A stretch of DNA of 64,000 bases from Bacillota bacterium (GCA_023402845.1 JAEYFP010000019.1:26772-90771); one strand, 5' to 3'; positions 42,303 to 51,182 are shown, counted from the stretch's first letter. Notes: generated by a model from the letters alone, not told the origin. Translations and numbers: made by a program.

Positions 42303-42881
42303 TCAGACAGAAATATACCGGATTGCCACATCCAAAGCTGCAATCAGAAGGATGCAGCCACCTACCGCCACCGCACGGTTTTTCACACCGCAGCCAAGAC
42401 GGTACCCACACAGAATTCCGACAAGCACCGCCGCAATCGTCGTAAGCGCAGTGATAAGCGCTGTCAACAGCAGCTGTGTATCCAGAAAAGCAAATCCGAC
42501 TCCGGCAAATACCGCATCCACACTCGTGATACATGCCCACAAGGCAAGCTGCCGAAAACGAAACCGGTTTTCTTTTCGCTCAACAACCTCCTCCTTCCTG
42601 CCTGCCCGGACAATCATATACAATCCAATCCCCAGGAAAATCACCGCTGCCGCGATCCGCCAAATCTGTTTTGCGGCCGCCTGTGTAACCGCCAGAAAAG
42701 GAAGCAGTGTGATCAAATTTCCAAGAAGCAGGCCGCCGACCTGCCATACTGAAAAGATCAGACAGCACTTTATTATATTTCTTTTATTAATTTCCGACAG
42801 CATTGCTCCCTTGTACAGAGCATAGGCGAACACATCCAGTGAAAGGCCGATTACAATCAGCAGAATTTCAATTCCATGCAT
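42303..42881 (-). CDS. MntP-family manganese/cation exporter-like protein
   Basis: The 192-residue protein has six hydrophobic segments and two internal repeats carrying the acidic motifs LSLDVFAYAL and TSVDAVFAGVGFAF, as in MntP/YtaF proteins. It probably exports Mn2+, although divergent family members are uncharacterised. The start 42881 follows AGAGGTGG. No manganese riboswitch (yybP-ykoY) is apparent in the leader. Confidence 0.78.
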   Translation of the reverse strand: MHGIEILLIVIGLSLDVFAYALYKGAMLSEINKRNIIKCCLIFSVWQVGGLLLGNLITLLPFLAVTQAAAKQIWRIAAAVIFLGIGLYMIVRAGRKEEVVERKENRFRFRQLALWACITSVDAVFAGVGFAFLDTQLLLTALITALTTIAAVLVGILCGYRLGCGVKNRAVAVGGCILLIAALDVAIRYISV

Positions 42882-43115
42882 CCAACCACCTCTTTTTCGT
42901 TTCTTTCCCTTTATTATAGATGTATGGCCGGCCGGCAGTAAGATTCAGCTCTATATAATTGTCTGTTATATTGCAACATATTTTCAAAAAAGTCTGCATA
43001 CAGACTACAAATTCCTAAGATTGTATTCCTTTTTTCAAAAGAAAGAACTGTTTTTTTTGTGGCTTTCGTGATAAACTACACATGATATCAATCGACAGAG
43101 GAAAGCCGTCTTTGT

Positions 43116-43158
43116 CTTTGCCGGCATCGGCAATCAGTCCACCGGCATACCGGCAAAG
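43116..43158. promoter_or_regulatory. inverted repeat upstream of TetR gene 1
   Basis: CTTTGCCGG (43116-43124) and its complement (43150-43158) flank 25 bases just before the TetR ribosome binding site. It could be an autoregulatory operator or a leader hairpin. Confidence 0.45.
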
Positions 43159-43177
43159 CAATTCAGGGAGGGACAAG

Positions 43178-43744
43178 ATGGACAGCAAAAAGGATGCGAC
43201 AAAGGCTCTGCTCGTGAGCAGCTTCAAAAAACTGATATTGGTCAGGCCATTTGAGAAAATTACAATCAAAATGATCACGGACGATGCCGGTGTCATCCGC
43301 CCTACTTTTTATAATTATTTTCAAGATAAATATGAGGTGCTGGAATGGATTTTCAGGCATGACATTGCGAATAAGATGGATCTTCTCTTAGAAAATGATA
43401 TGGACTATGAAGCAATCAAAATGCTGTTTATCTGTTTGGAAAAGGAGCGGGACTTTTATAAGCGCGCATTTCTCATCACCGGTCCGAATAGTTTTTACAA
43501 ACTGCTCGAGGATTATACATACCGGACATTTTTAAATCTGCTCGTTAAATATCCGTTAAAGCAAGAAGCACATATTCACTTCCTGACTTCTGAAAACATC
43601 GCAAAATACTACACAATGGGCCTTTGTGAAGCGGTTCGTGTCTGGATTACACTCGAAAATACCGATATGACAGCAGAGGAAATTTACGAGGCCTATTTGT
43701 ATCTGATCCACCATTCCCTGCTTGACACAATTGATAAAAAATAG
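43178..43744 (+). CDS. TetR-family regulator 1
   Basis: The 188-residue protein has an N-terminal HTH (FEKITIKMITDDAGVIRPTFYNYFQDKYEVL) and a ligand-binding C-terminal domain of the type that carries KERDFYKRAFLITGPNSFYKLL. ATG 43178 follows GGGAGG; the upstream frame covers the inverted repeat and promoter. The target is unknown. It is oriented opposite to its neighbours and ends in a strong terminator. Confidence 0.85.
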   Translation: MDSKKDATKALLVSSFKKLILVRPFEKITIKMITDDAGVIRPTFYNYFQDKYEVLEWIFRHDIANKMDLLLENDMDYEAIKMLFICLEKERDFYKRAFLITGPNSFYKLLEDYTYRTFLNLLVKYPLKQEAHIHFLTSENIAKYYTMGLCEAVRVWITLENTDMTAEEIYEAYLYLIHHSLLDTIDKK

Positions 43745-43780
43745 GAGCAGATGCTTCCCCTGCATCTGCTCCTTCTTTAT
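43744..43780 (+). terminator. terminator of TetR gene 1
   Basis: GGAGCAGATGC (43744-43754) and its exact complement (43762-43772) form an 11-bp stem with a seven-base loop followed by TTCTTTAT. Confidence 0.8.
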
Positions 43781-43795
43781 GTAAAATCTTCCCCT

Positions 43796-43866
43796 TGCGC
43801 AATTATGCGCATTTCTGCACTTATGTGCATGTTCTTTTGATTGGCAGCGCGCCCCTTTTTGCGCTG
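43796..43866. repeat. cluster of three small hairpins
   Basis: TGCGCA-ATTA-TGCGCA (43796-43811), TGCAC-TTAT-GTGCA (43816-43829) and CAGCGC...GCGCTG (43845-43850, 43861-43866) follow one another between the TetR terminator and the next gene. No reading frame explains them. Confidence 0.45.
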
Positions 43867-43914
43867 TCAATGATACTGCTTATTACTTCAACTAGTTACT
43901 ATCAATTTATCAGC

Positions 43915-44232
43915 CTATCCACCGGAATATTCCTGACGCTCCAAAATTTCCTGATAATGCTCCAGCTTAATAATCAGAAGCAACAGGAAAAATACTCCTG
44001 CTGATACGATGCTAAGCACCGTATTGACCTGATCCGGATTCAGCAGGTGCGCAAGAAGTGAAATCACAAACATAACTCCGCTCGCCTCACAGAATTTGAT
44101 AACCTGCCCCAGCATTTGCACTCTTATTTTAGGAAGCTTCCCCGGTGCAAACAGGATATACCTGATCGTTTTTTTTACGTTTCGCCTGAATCTTTTCTTC
44201 ATTTTGATTCGTTTACGCTGTGCACTCGTCAC
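43915..44232 (-). CDS. small hypothetical membrane protein
   Basis: The 105-residue product has a strongly basic N-terminus (KRIKMKKRFRRNVKKT), then two hydrophobic segments (about 49-65 and 73-90), and a short C-terminal tail. I do not recognise the family. The start is GTG 44232, with GGAGGG six bases upstream. It lies 42 bases behind TetR gene 2 on the same strand and may be its co-transcribed partner. Confidence 0.6.
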   Translation of the reverse strand: MTSAQRKRIKMKKRFRRNVKKTIRYILFAPGKLPKIRVQMLGQVIKFCEASGVMFVISLLAHLLNPDQVNTVLSIVSAGVFFLLLLIIKLEHYQEILERQEYSGG

Positions 44233-44274
44233 TGCAATCCCTCCATTGCACGTTTCTTTTGTACATTCGGTAAT

Positions 44275-44844
44275 CTACTTTTCTCCTTTTTGCACGGTTA
44301 CAAACCCTTCATAAGCTCTCAAAAGCAGCCGCTTGATTTCTTTTTCCGAAAGCGTTACCCGTCTGCTCGTCACCATTGTCGCAACACCATGGGTAAACAT
44401 CCAAACCATCAAAAATAATTCCTTTTTTTTATCTGCGTTTAATTCCTTTGCATCCGGCAGTTTTTCCAGTAATTCCTCACAATCTCCCTGCTGTAAAAAC
44501 TCATGGATTGTATCAGTTTCATAATCGTCTATTGCTGCAAGCAGCTTGAACAAATGTCGTTCGGTCTGTGCCAGTTCAATATAGGCCATCCCCATGGCAA
44601 GATAGGCCGGTATGGAGCCGCTCCTTTTTTTTAACATATAGTCAGAAAAAAATTCGGCACTTTTAAAAAACAGGTCTTTTTTCAGCATTTCCATGTTCTC
44701 ATAGGCGCGAAAAATAGGCTGTGTAGAACTACCCAGTTTTTCTGCAAGCTTTCTTGCCGTCAGCTCCTCGAAGCCATGCTCTCTTGTCATTTCAAATGCT
44801 GTTTTCAGCACTTGTTCCTTCGAAACCTTCTCCCGTGGAGGCAT
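44275..44844 (-). CDS. TetR/AcrR-family regulator 2
   Basis: The 189-residue protein has an HTH (FEELTARKLAEKLGSSTQPIF) and a C-terminal ligand domain with MVWMFTHGVATMVTS, which is the TetR_C WHG type. ATG 44844 follows GGGAGA. Its upstream region has eight 13-bp direct repeats (44894-44997), probably its own operator array. Confidence 0.85.
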   Translation of the reverse strand: MPPREKVSKEQVLKTAFEMTREHGFEELTARKLAEKLGSSTQPIFRAYENMEMLKKDLFFKSAEFFSDYMLKKRSGSIPAYLAMGMAYIELAQTERHLFKLLAAIDDYETDTIHEFLQQGDCEELLEKLPDAKELNADKKKELFLMVWMFTHGVATMVTSRRVTLSEKEIKRLLLRAYEGFVTVQKGEK

Positions 44845-44893
44845 GCCAATCTCCCTGTCTGCTCCCCATATAGCAAGAACAATAAATAACCCC

Positions 44894-44997
44894 GTTATAT
44901 ATCAAAGTTACATATCTACGTTATGTATCTATGTTACGTATCTTAGTTACACATCTAAGTTATATAACAATGTTATTCTACTATGTTATCTAAATCA
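44894..44997. repeat. eight phased 13-bp direct repeats upstream of TetR gene 2
   Basis: Units start at 44894, 44907, 44920, 44933, 44946, 44959, 44972 and 44985, each beginning GTTA and mostly following GTTAYNTATCTAN. There is no drift in spacing over 104 bases. The array covers the expected promoter region of the TetR gene. It may be a multi-site operator or an iteron-like array. Confidence 0.7.
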
Positions 44998-45043
44998 TGT
45001 CAACTATTTTTTCGCATTTTATGTCAACGTTATTGTGCACAAT

Positions 45044-45072
45044 AAAACCCCTGCCATATTTATTGGCAGAGG
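45044..45072 (-). terminator. terminator of the YczE-family gene
   Basis: On the minus strand CCTCTGCCA / TGGCAGGGG pairs over nine bases (one G-U) with a seven-base loop and is followed by TTTTATTG. Confidence 0.7.
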
Positions 45073-45124
45073 CTGTTGTATTTTATCATAGATTTTTTAA
45101 CGACTGGATTCATCAATAACCTTA

Positions 45125-45751
45125 CTACTGCAACGTAATAAGGTCTTTCTTATGAAGAAACAAATCGAGGAATGGACCAAACAACAGCATCCCAAGGATC
45201 GTCCCTTCTCTGATTGTAAAATTCGTGCCGGAGAAAAATGACAGTGATAAGGCAATAAGAACAAAGGCAATGTCCCACTGCTGTCTAAGTCTTCCCATCG
45301 GTTTCCCGCGCTTATCTGCGACCAACTGACAGACTCCCTCAAGCGGGTTTCTGATAATATCACTTCGCATGATGAGCGTGATCCCGAATGCAATCGTAAT
45401 ATAACCAGCCGCCAGCACCGGAATCCGTACAATATAATGCTCAATTTTCCAGCCTTGAAATACTGTATAAACAAAAAAGTTGACGACAGCGCCCTGAAGC
45501 AGCACAAGTCCGACCTGCAAAAACTGGATCGGTTTAAATTTCCGCCTTTCAATCAGCAATTGCAGCAAAATACACGTGCCGTTCGTAACCATCGAAAGCG
45601 TCCCTACTTTAATACCTGTAATATAGGAAAGACTCAGTGCCATCGCATCATAAGCACCGACACCGATCGCAGCCCGAACAGTCAGAGCCGTTCCAAACGA
45701 TACGATAATAATCCCCGCGATCAGTACCGCACATCTTTTTATAAAATTCAT
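45125..45751 (-). CDS. YczE/YyaS/YitT-family membrane protein
   Basis: The 208-residue protein has five hydrophobic segments and the family features SFGTALTVRAAIGVGAYDA at the first loop and LIMRSDIIRNPLEGV in the middle. Function unknown; YczE in Bacillus affects the production of a secondary metabolite. ATG 45751 follows GAGAGG. It is divergent from the SH3 protein gene. Confidence 0.75.
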   Translation of the reverse strand: MNFIKRCAVLIAGIIIVSFGTALTVRAAIGVGAYDAMALSLSYITGIKVGTLSMVTNGTCILLQLLIERRKFKPIQFLQVGLVLLQGAVVNFFVYTVFQGWKIEHYIVRIPVLAAGYITIAFGITLIMRSDIIRNPLEGVCQLVADKRGKPMGRLRQQWDIAFVLIALSLSFFSGTNFTIREGTILGMLLFGPFLDLFLHKKDLITLQ

Positions 45752-45963
45752 AACTGCTACCTCTCCACATTTTATGGCTTTCCGGCAGATTTTCAGCCGT
45801 TTTCAGTTCCATCCTACAGAATACGAACTTTGTCGCATCTTGTCAATGATTATCATCACGGAACCTTAAGATTAAAATAACTTTTTATTTTGTCATTTTT
45901 GTGGTATGATATTAAAGATTGTTAGGCTATTTTATTATGCTATTTAAATTGGAGTGTGGAATT

Positions 45964-47013
45964 ATGAAAAGAAGAAATCGTTTTAGAATCATCATTTTGG
46001 CGGCTGTTATAGCGCTTCTGGTACTTATTGTCGCCCTGTTCTTTATAGTCAGGACAGTAACATCAGGGTTGGATTCACTCACGCTTTCACCGGATTTTAC
46101 CGAACAGGAGCTGGATATCAACACGGATTACACGTTTACGATCACAGCCGATCCTGAGAAGGCCAGTTTAAAATCACTGGAGTACGTGATTGATAACACC
46201 GCCGCTACGTTTTCTGCTTCGGATGCAGCGGATGGACAGGCTGTGTTGCATACCGTTTCAGAGGGTACTGTGACTGTTTGTGTGAAGAAATCCGACGTGG
46301 AAAGCAATTATTTGACCTTCAACATTGTCGACCAAGCCGCAAAAGCCGCTGCCGAAGCACAGGCGGAAGCCGAGGCACAGGCCGCTGCTGAAGCAGAAGC
46401 GCAGGCTGCCGCCGAGGCGGAAGCTGCCGCAAATGCAACAGAGCTTGTGATTGCGACTGACAATGTGAGAATCCGTGCAACACCAACTACAGATGGTGAG
46501 GTTCTGGCTACTTGTAAGAAGGGAGATTCCTTTACGAGAACCGAACAAACGGAAGACGGATGGAGCAAAATCGATTACAATGGTACAGAAGCTTATATGA
46601 AATCCGAATATTTACAGGTGACGACTGAGGAAGAAATCCAACAGGCGAAGGAACAGGCGGAAAAAGAAGCCGAAGAAAAGAAAAAGACGGCTGAGGAAAC
46701 CGCAGCGGCATCAGAGTCCACGAGTACACCGGCAGATACGGCAGCCGCTGATGCACAGGCGCAGGCAGATGCTGCGGCAACAGCAGCACAGACTGCGGCT
46801 CTTGAAGCAGCGCAGGCACAGGCAGCTGCTGCGGCGGCGGCACAAGCTGCGGCGGGGGTACCCTTTACGGACAAGAATGGTGTGACAACTGTGTTCACAA
46901 GGACTGAGTGGAATTATTTCCTGTCCTATTGGGATTACACGGGACAGGCTGAGGAGATGATCAGTCATCATACCGGGGATGAATTGAGAACGCTTTATAA
47001 TAATACGCATTGA
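45964..47013 (+). CDS. membrane-anchored SH3-domain surface protein with Ala/Glu/Gln-rich segments
   Basis: The 349-residue protein has one N-terminal transmembrane anchor (about 8-32) and an Ig-like domain (about 40-118). A first Ala/Glu/Gln-rich helix follows (about 120-160), then an SH3b domain (VIATDNVRIRATP to MKSEYLQV, about 163-220). A second charged and alanine-rich coil (about 222-300) and a C-terminal 50-residue domain (FTDKNGVTTVFTRTEWNYF) complete it. SH3b domains bind cell wall. The low-complexity helices probably act as spacers. A possible extended -10 (TGGTATGAT) lies near 45900. Start 45964 was chosen because the longer frame runs back over that promoter. Confidence 0.7.
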   Translation: MKRRNRFRIIILAAVIALLVLIVALFFIVRTVTSGLDSLTLSPDFTEQELDINTDYTFTITADPEKASLKSLEYVIDNTAATFSASDAADGQAVLHTVSEGTVTVCVKKSDVESNYLTFNIVDQAAKAAAEAQAEAEAQAAAEAEAQAAAEAEAAANATELVIATDNVRIRATPTTDGEVLATCKKGDSFTRTEQTEDGWSKIDYNGTEAYMKSEYLQVTTEEEIQQAKEQAEKEAEEKKKTAEETAAASESTSTPADTAAADAQAQADAAATAAQTAALEAAQAQAAAAAAAQAAAGVPFTDKNGVTTVFTRTEWNYFLSYWDYTGQAEEMISHHTGDELRTLYNNTH

Positions 47014-47022
47014 TTGTGGGCC

Positions 47023-47225
47023 TGCATCGACGTGTGCTTTGCACACTGGATGCGGCGGTATGGAGTTGGGATAATGGGACTTTGCAGGTAGAGTGCTGAC
47101 TGCATCGACGTGTGCGAGGCACACTGGATGCAGCGGGTATGGGTTAGGATAATGGGGCTTTACAGGTAGGGTTTTGACTGCATCAGCGTGTGCATAGCAC
47201 ACTGGATGCGGCGGGATGGGGTGAA
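47023..47225. repeat. 78-bp tandem repeat with hairpins of variable loop
   Basis: Two full copies (47023-47100, 47101-47178) and a partial third (47179 to about 47225) each begin TGCATC and carry the hairpin GTGTGC-N3-GCACAC. Stems are identical but loops are TTT (47038), GAG (47116) and ATA (47194). The hairpin is wrapped by an outer GCATC / GATGC pair. The 371-base region 47014-47384 between convergent genes holds this array, more hairpins and a terminator, and no gene. Confidence 0.75.
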
Positions 47226-47265
47226 AGTTTGTTGGTTCAATGATTTAGGTTGTGACGGAAAGTTC

Positions 47266-47373
47266 GAAATGCAAAGCATTTCTCACTCGCGTTGCTCCTC
47301 GCAACGCTCACTGCATCAAAAAAGAAGAATGGCAGTTCGTGCAAGCACGATGCCATTCTTCTTTTTTGATGCA
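47266..47373. terminator. two small hairpins and a long bidirectional terminator
   Basis: GAAATGC-AAA-GCATTTC (47266-47282) and GCGTTGC-TCCTC-GCAACGC (47289-47307) precede a 23-bp perfect stem (47312-47334 and 47351-47373). That stem carries internal A6 and T6 runs and an inner hairpin TCGTGC-AA-GCACGA. It should stop transcription of the nucleoside transporter operon and of the SH3 gene. Confidence 0.8.
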
Positions 47374-47384
47374 GTTTCCGTTTC

Positions 47385-48341
47385 TTATCGTTCTTCGCGG
47401 AAGTAGTTGCTTCCGCAATAGGCGGGCTGTGATTTTTCTTTATTCTGACGAATTGATACAACGACCAAAATTACCGCTGTAATGATAAATGGAAGCATAT
47501 CATAGAATGCATCCGGAATCGGAATGATTTCTTTATTTACATAATACTTCAAAATTCGCATTGCACCAAATGCCAATGATCCGAAGATCGCATTGACCGG
47601 CTTCCAGGTGGCAAAGATGACGAGGGCTACGGCGATCCAGCCGAGACCGCCTACACAGTTACTGATCCATACGCCGCCGTTTGTGATCATGATTGTATAG
47701 GCACCGCCAATACCACAAATACCGCCTCCCACGATGATATTTATATATTTCCACTTTGTCACGTTGATGCCTGCTGCATCTGCGGAGGCAGGATTTTCTC
47801 CGATGGAACGTACATTCAGGCCAAGCTTTGTCCGATAATAATAAAAACCTAACAGCAGTGCGATTACCACTCCAATATAAACAAACGGATTATAGGAGAA
47901 TAACAGCGGGCCGATGACTGGTATATCACTTAAAACAGGGATATGAATGCTGCGCATCTGCGCCGTGATACCCGCCGGAAGCTTCAGCGTACCCTCCTCG
48001 GACTTTCCGAGGAAATAGTATCCGATAAAGTTTGTAAGACCGATTCCGAATATCGTAAGCGTCAAGCCGGTGACGGTCTGATTCGCCATAAAAGTCACCG
48101 TCAGCAGTGCATAAATTGCTGCGCCCAATGCTCCTGCCGCAAATGCCGCAATCATGGCCAGCACAAAATTATCTGTCTTGTAGCCTACCATAAAGCCGGC
48201 AACGGCTCCAAGCGACATCATTCCTTCCACGCCCAGGTTTAAGTGTCCAACGCGCTCATTCATAATTTCACCGAGTGTACCGAACAATAACGGAGTTCCC
48301 GCGAGCACTGCCGCAACTAAAAATTTTAATATAAAATCCAT
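47385..48341 (-). CDS. nucleoside-type ABC transporter permease 2 (NupQ/YufQ-like)
   Basis: The 318-residue inner-membrane permease of the BMP-linked branched-chain-like family has the conserved IGENPASADAAGINVTKWKY loop and GGGICGIGGAY segment. It pairs with the upstream permease to form the channel. Its ATG overlaps the TAA of that gene by one base (TAATG). It ends just before the long terminator. Confidence 0.88.
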   Translation of the reverse strand: MDFILKFLVAAVLAGTPLLFGTLGEIMNERVGHLNLGVEGMMSLGAVAGFMVGYKTDNFVLAMIAAFAAGALGAAIYALLTVTFMANQTVTGLTLTIFGIGLTNFIGYYFLGKSEEGTLKLPAGITAQMRSIHIPVLSDIPVIGPLLFSYNPFVYIGVVIALLLGFYYYRTKLGLNVRSIGENPASADAAGINVTKWKYINIIVGGGICGIGGAYTIMITNGGVWISNCVGGLGWIAVALVIFATWKPVNAIFGSLAFGAMRILKYYVNKEIIPIPDAFYDMLPFIITAVILVVVSIRQNKEKSQPAYCGSNYFREER

Positions 48342-49447
48342 TATGCCGCACCTCCCTGACTTTTTTGGCGAAATACAAACCGATATCTGATAAAGAATTC
48401 ACATGCCAATACGAAAAACAGGATGATTCCCTGTAAAACGTCCGAACAGTCTGTGGACAGACCAAAGGAGGACTGTATCACGCTGCTCCCCTTTTCCAGA
48501 ACGCTGAACAGCAATGAAATAACCATGATTGTCACGGGATTCAGATTGCCGAGCCACGATACGATGATCGCCGTGAATCCGACACCTCCCGCAATACCCG
48601 CCGCAAGCGTCAAATCTGAGCCGCCCGCCTGTGTCATTCCGGCAATGCCGCAGACAGCACCCGATAAAAATACAGTCCGCAGAATTATTTTACTGACGTT
48701 CATACCTGCATAGGAGGCTGTCGCATGAGAAGAACCCACGACACTGATTTCAAAGCCTTGTTTTGTATATTTTAAATAGATAAAAACAAATACAAAAATA
48801 ATTAATGCAAATACCCATCCGATCTGTACACCAAACAGCTTCGGCAGCTGCGCATTCGGAACGAACGTCGCGATTTTGGCAAACCCGGGATTTGCCGGAT
48901 CTCTCCATGGTCCATCCCGCAAATATGAAATAATATATAAAGCAATGTAATTCAGCATCAACGTAAACAGAGTTTCATTTGTGTTATATTTTGCCTTAAA
49001 GAATGCAGGAATCAGCCCCCACAAGCCGCCGCCGATGATACCCGCAGCCAGCATAACCAGGATCAGCACAAATCTGGGCCAGTCCGAATGAAACAAGGCA
49101 AAATAGGAAGCAAAAATACCGCCCACGATAATCTGTCCCTCCGCGCCGATATTCCAAAACTGCATCTTAAAGGCAAGCGTCACACCGAGAGAAGCAATGA
49201 ACAGCGGAATCATGATTTTTATCGTACCCTGGATAGCAATTTTACTTCGAAATGCGCCGGAAACGATCGTTGCATAAATCACAAAAGGATTATATCCCAT
49301 GCATAGCAGAAAAATACCCCCTGCAATCAGTGCCAGCAGCAGTGCGGTCAGCCTGAGAATTGTGGCTTTTTTCTGTGAAAGCTCTGTCCGCTTGACAGTT
49401 CTGAGAATTGGGTCGCTGCACTTTACAGCCACATTCGTATTAAGCAT
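48341..49447 (-). CDS. nucleoside-type ABC transporter permease 1 (NupP/YufP-like)
   Basis: The 368-residue permease has ten or so hydrophobic segments with the LAFKMQFWNIGAEGQIIVGG block typical of the family. It overlaps the ATPase gene by eight bases. It works with permease 2 and the double ATPase. Confidence 0.88.
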   Translation of the reverse strand: MLNTNVAVKCSDPILRTVKRTELSQKKATILRLTALLLALIAGGIFLLCMGYNPFVIYATIVSGAFRSKIAIQGTIKIMIPLFIASLGVTLAFKMQFWNIGAEGQIIVGGIFASYFALFHSDWPRFVLILVMLAAGIIGGGLWGLIPAFFKAKYNTNETLFTLMLNYIALYIISYLRDGPWRDPANPGFAKIATFVPNAQLPKLFGVQIGWVFALIIFVFVFIYLKYTKQGFEISVVGSSHATASYAGMNVSKIILRTVFLSGAVCGIAGMTQAGGSDLTLAAGIAGGVGFTAIIVSWLGNLNPVTIMVISLLFSVLEKGSSVIQSSFGLSTDCSDVLQGIILFFVLACEFFIRYRFVFRQKSQGGAA

Positions 49448-50969
49448 GCTCAGCCACCTCCATTCCTGCTCCCGTCATCAATAAGCCGATCTCTTCCTTT
49501 GTCGCAGTTTTTGCATCCACAATACCGGTCACCTCGCCGTGGCAAAGCACCATAATTCTGTCGGAAAGCTCCAGCAACACATCAAGATCCTCACCGACAA
49601 ATAAGACCGCTACCTGTTCCTTTTTCTGCTGGTTCAGCAAATTATACACAACATACGAGGAGTTGATATCAAGCCCTCTGACCGGATAAGCCGTAATTAG
49701 CACGTTTGGCCTTGATTCGATTTCACGCCCTAAAAGCACCTTCTGCACATTCCCTCCAGAAAGCATCCTGACCGGTGTCTCGGTATTCGGCGTTATGATT
49801 TCCAGCTTTTCAACGAGCCGTTCCGCAAGCTCCTTTGCCGGCTTTCTGTCAAGAAACATACCCTTTGCATTTTTATAGCTTTTTAAAAGCATGTTATCCG
49901 TCATCCCCATCGAAGCTACAAGGCCCATGCCAAGCCGATCCTCCGGTACAAAACTCATGCTGATTCCCATTTCGATGATTTCTGCAGGAGATTTTCCGAC
50001 AATATCGCCGCCTTTATATAAAATAGAGCCGCCGGCTATCGGCATCAATCCGGCTATCGCCTCACACAATTCCTTCTGTCCGCTGCCGGCAACACCCGCA
50101 ATCCCCAGTATCTCGCCGCCGTTTATCGTAAAAGAGACGCCCGAAAGTGCGCTTGTACCATCATGTCGGATCAGATTTAAATTCGATACAGAAAGAACAT
50201 CTTCTATTTTTTCTGTCTCAGGTCTTTCGATAGAAAGGCTGACCGGACGGCCTACCATCAGCTCCGTTAACTGTTTTTCATCAGTTTCCTTTGTAATGAC
50301 AGTGTCAATGCTCTTTCCCTTTCTGAGAATTGTGACACGGTCGCTGATCGCAAGCACTTCATTTAATTTATGGGTAATAATAATGATCGCGCTGCCTTCA
50401 TCGCGCATTTTTTTCAGAATTGCAAACAGCTTTTCTGTCTCCTGCGGCGTCAGAACCGCGGTCGGCTCATCTAAAATCAAAATTTTTGCTCCGCGGTACA
50501 GCACCTTTAATATTTCTATGGTCTGCTTCTCACTGACCGACATATCATAAATTTTTTTTTCCGGTACTACCTCCAGTCCGAAACGACTGCTGATATCCAG
50601 TATTTTATTTTTGAGCACCTTTGGACTCAGACGCTTTTCCCTTGTTCCAAGAACGATGTTATCCATCGCACTATGTACATCCACAAGCTTGAAGTGCTGA
50701 TGAATCATGCCGATACCGAGCGCCGCCGCATCAAGCGGAGAATTGATGCAGACCGCCCCGCCATCCAAAAGGATATTTCCTTCATCAGGGTGATAAATAC
50801 CCGACAGCATATTCATCAATGTTGTCTTGCCGGAGCCGTTCTCTCCGAGCAGTGCAAGAATCTCCCCATAATTTACCTGAAGATTGATTTTGTCGTTTGC
50901 AACGACGGAACCAAATGTCTTCGTGATTCCCTGGCACTCAATTGCACAATTGTCTGGTTTTTCACCCAT
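49440..50969 (-). CDS. nucleoside-type ABC transporter ATPase with two nucleotide-binding domains (NupO/YufO-like)
   Basis: The protein of about 509 residues has two ATPase domains. The first has Walker A GENGSGKTT and ends with LILDEPTAVLTPQE. The second has a divergent Walker A (GVAGSGQKE, lacking the lysine) and signature LSGGNVQK. Such degenerate second sites are normal for RbsA/MglA/YufO-type proteins. ATG 50969 follows AAGGCAGG; GTG 50978 is the alternative. It lies 260 bases downstream of the binding lipoprotein and a hairpin. Confidence 0.88.
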   Translation of the reverse strand: MGEKPDNCAIECQGITKTFGSVVANDKINLQVNYGEILALLGENGSGKTTLMNMLSGIYHPDEGNILLDGGAVCINSPLDAAALGIGMIHQHFKLVDVHSAMDNIVLGTREKRLSPKVLKNKILDISSRFGLEVVPEKKIYDMSVSEKQTIEILKVLYRGAKILILDEPTAVLTPQETEKLFAILKKMRDEGSAIIIITHKLNEVLAISDRVTILRKGKSIDTVITKETDEKQLTELMVGRPVSLSIERPETEKIEDVLSVSNLNLIRHDGTSALSGVSFTINGGEILGIAGVAGSGQKELCEAIAGLMPIAGGSILYKGGDIVGKSPAEIIEMGISMSFVPEDRLGMGLVASMGMTDNMLLKSYKNAKGMFLDRKPAKELAERLVEKLEIITPNTETPVRMLSGGNVQKVLLGREIESRPNVLITAYPVRGLDINSSYVVYNLLNQQKKEQVAVLFVGEDLDVLLELSDRIMVLCHGEVTGIVDAKTATKEEIGLLMTGAGMEVAEHA

Positions 50970-50992
50970 CCGATACACCTGCCTTGTTTTAT

Positions 50993-51082
50993 TTGTTCCA
51001 TTATGAAGTTACACTTCATGAATATATGCGCACTCTGCTTCGCTCCGGCGCGATATAATTTCTTAGCTATTATATCATAATA
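50993..51082. repeat. possible diverged multi-hairpin repeat element
   Basis: TTTGTTCC, GAAGT-TAC-ACTTC, a GCGC-bounded GC-rich block and the hairpin GATATAAT...ATTATATC follow in the same order as the repeat at 34833-34958, but base identity is low, so membership of the family is uncertain. Confidence 0.35.
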
Positions 51083-51182
51083 ACCTGTACATATAAAATA
51101 GATTTTGTAGAACTAGCACATTGTTTTTTATATGCAATTTGATTTTGTTGTTTTTCTTCCTATTATTTCCTGAAATTAAACA

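Noticed and set aside
42882..43177. Manganese (yybP-ykoY) riboswitch upstream of the MntP-like gene
   Set aside because: I could not find the conserved loops of that riboswitch in the leader.
44894..44997. CRISPR array
   Set aside because: The 13-bp repeats are contiguous, with no spacers of the right size, and there are no cas genes.
46711..47202. A minus-strand ORF with a 26-residue repeat (HPVC-AH-DA...)
   Set aside because: Its repeat comes from the 78-bp tandem DNA repeat, it runs antisense through the SH3 protein gene, and it has no ribosome binding site that I can support.
49440..50969. Inactivated ATPase because its second Walker A lacks lysine
   Set aside because: A degenerate second nucleotide site is normal in this family of double ATPases.
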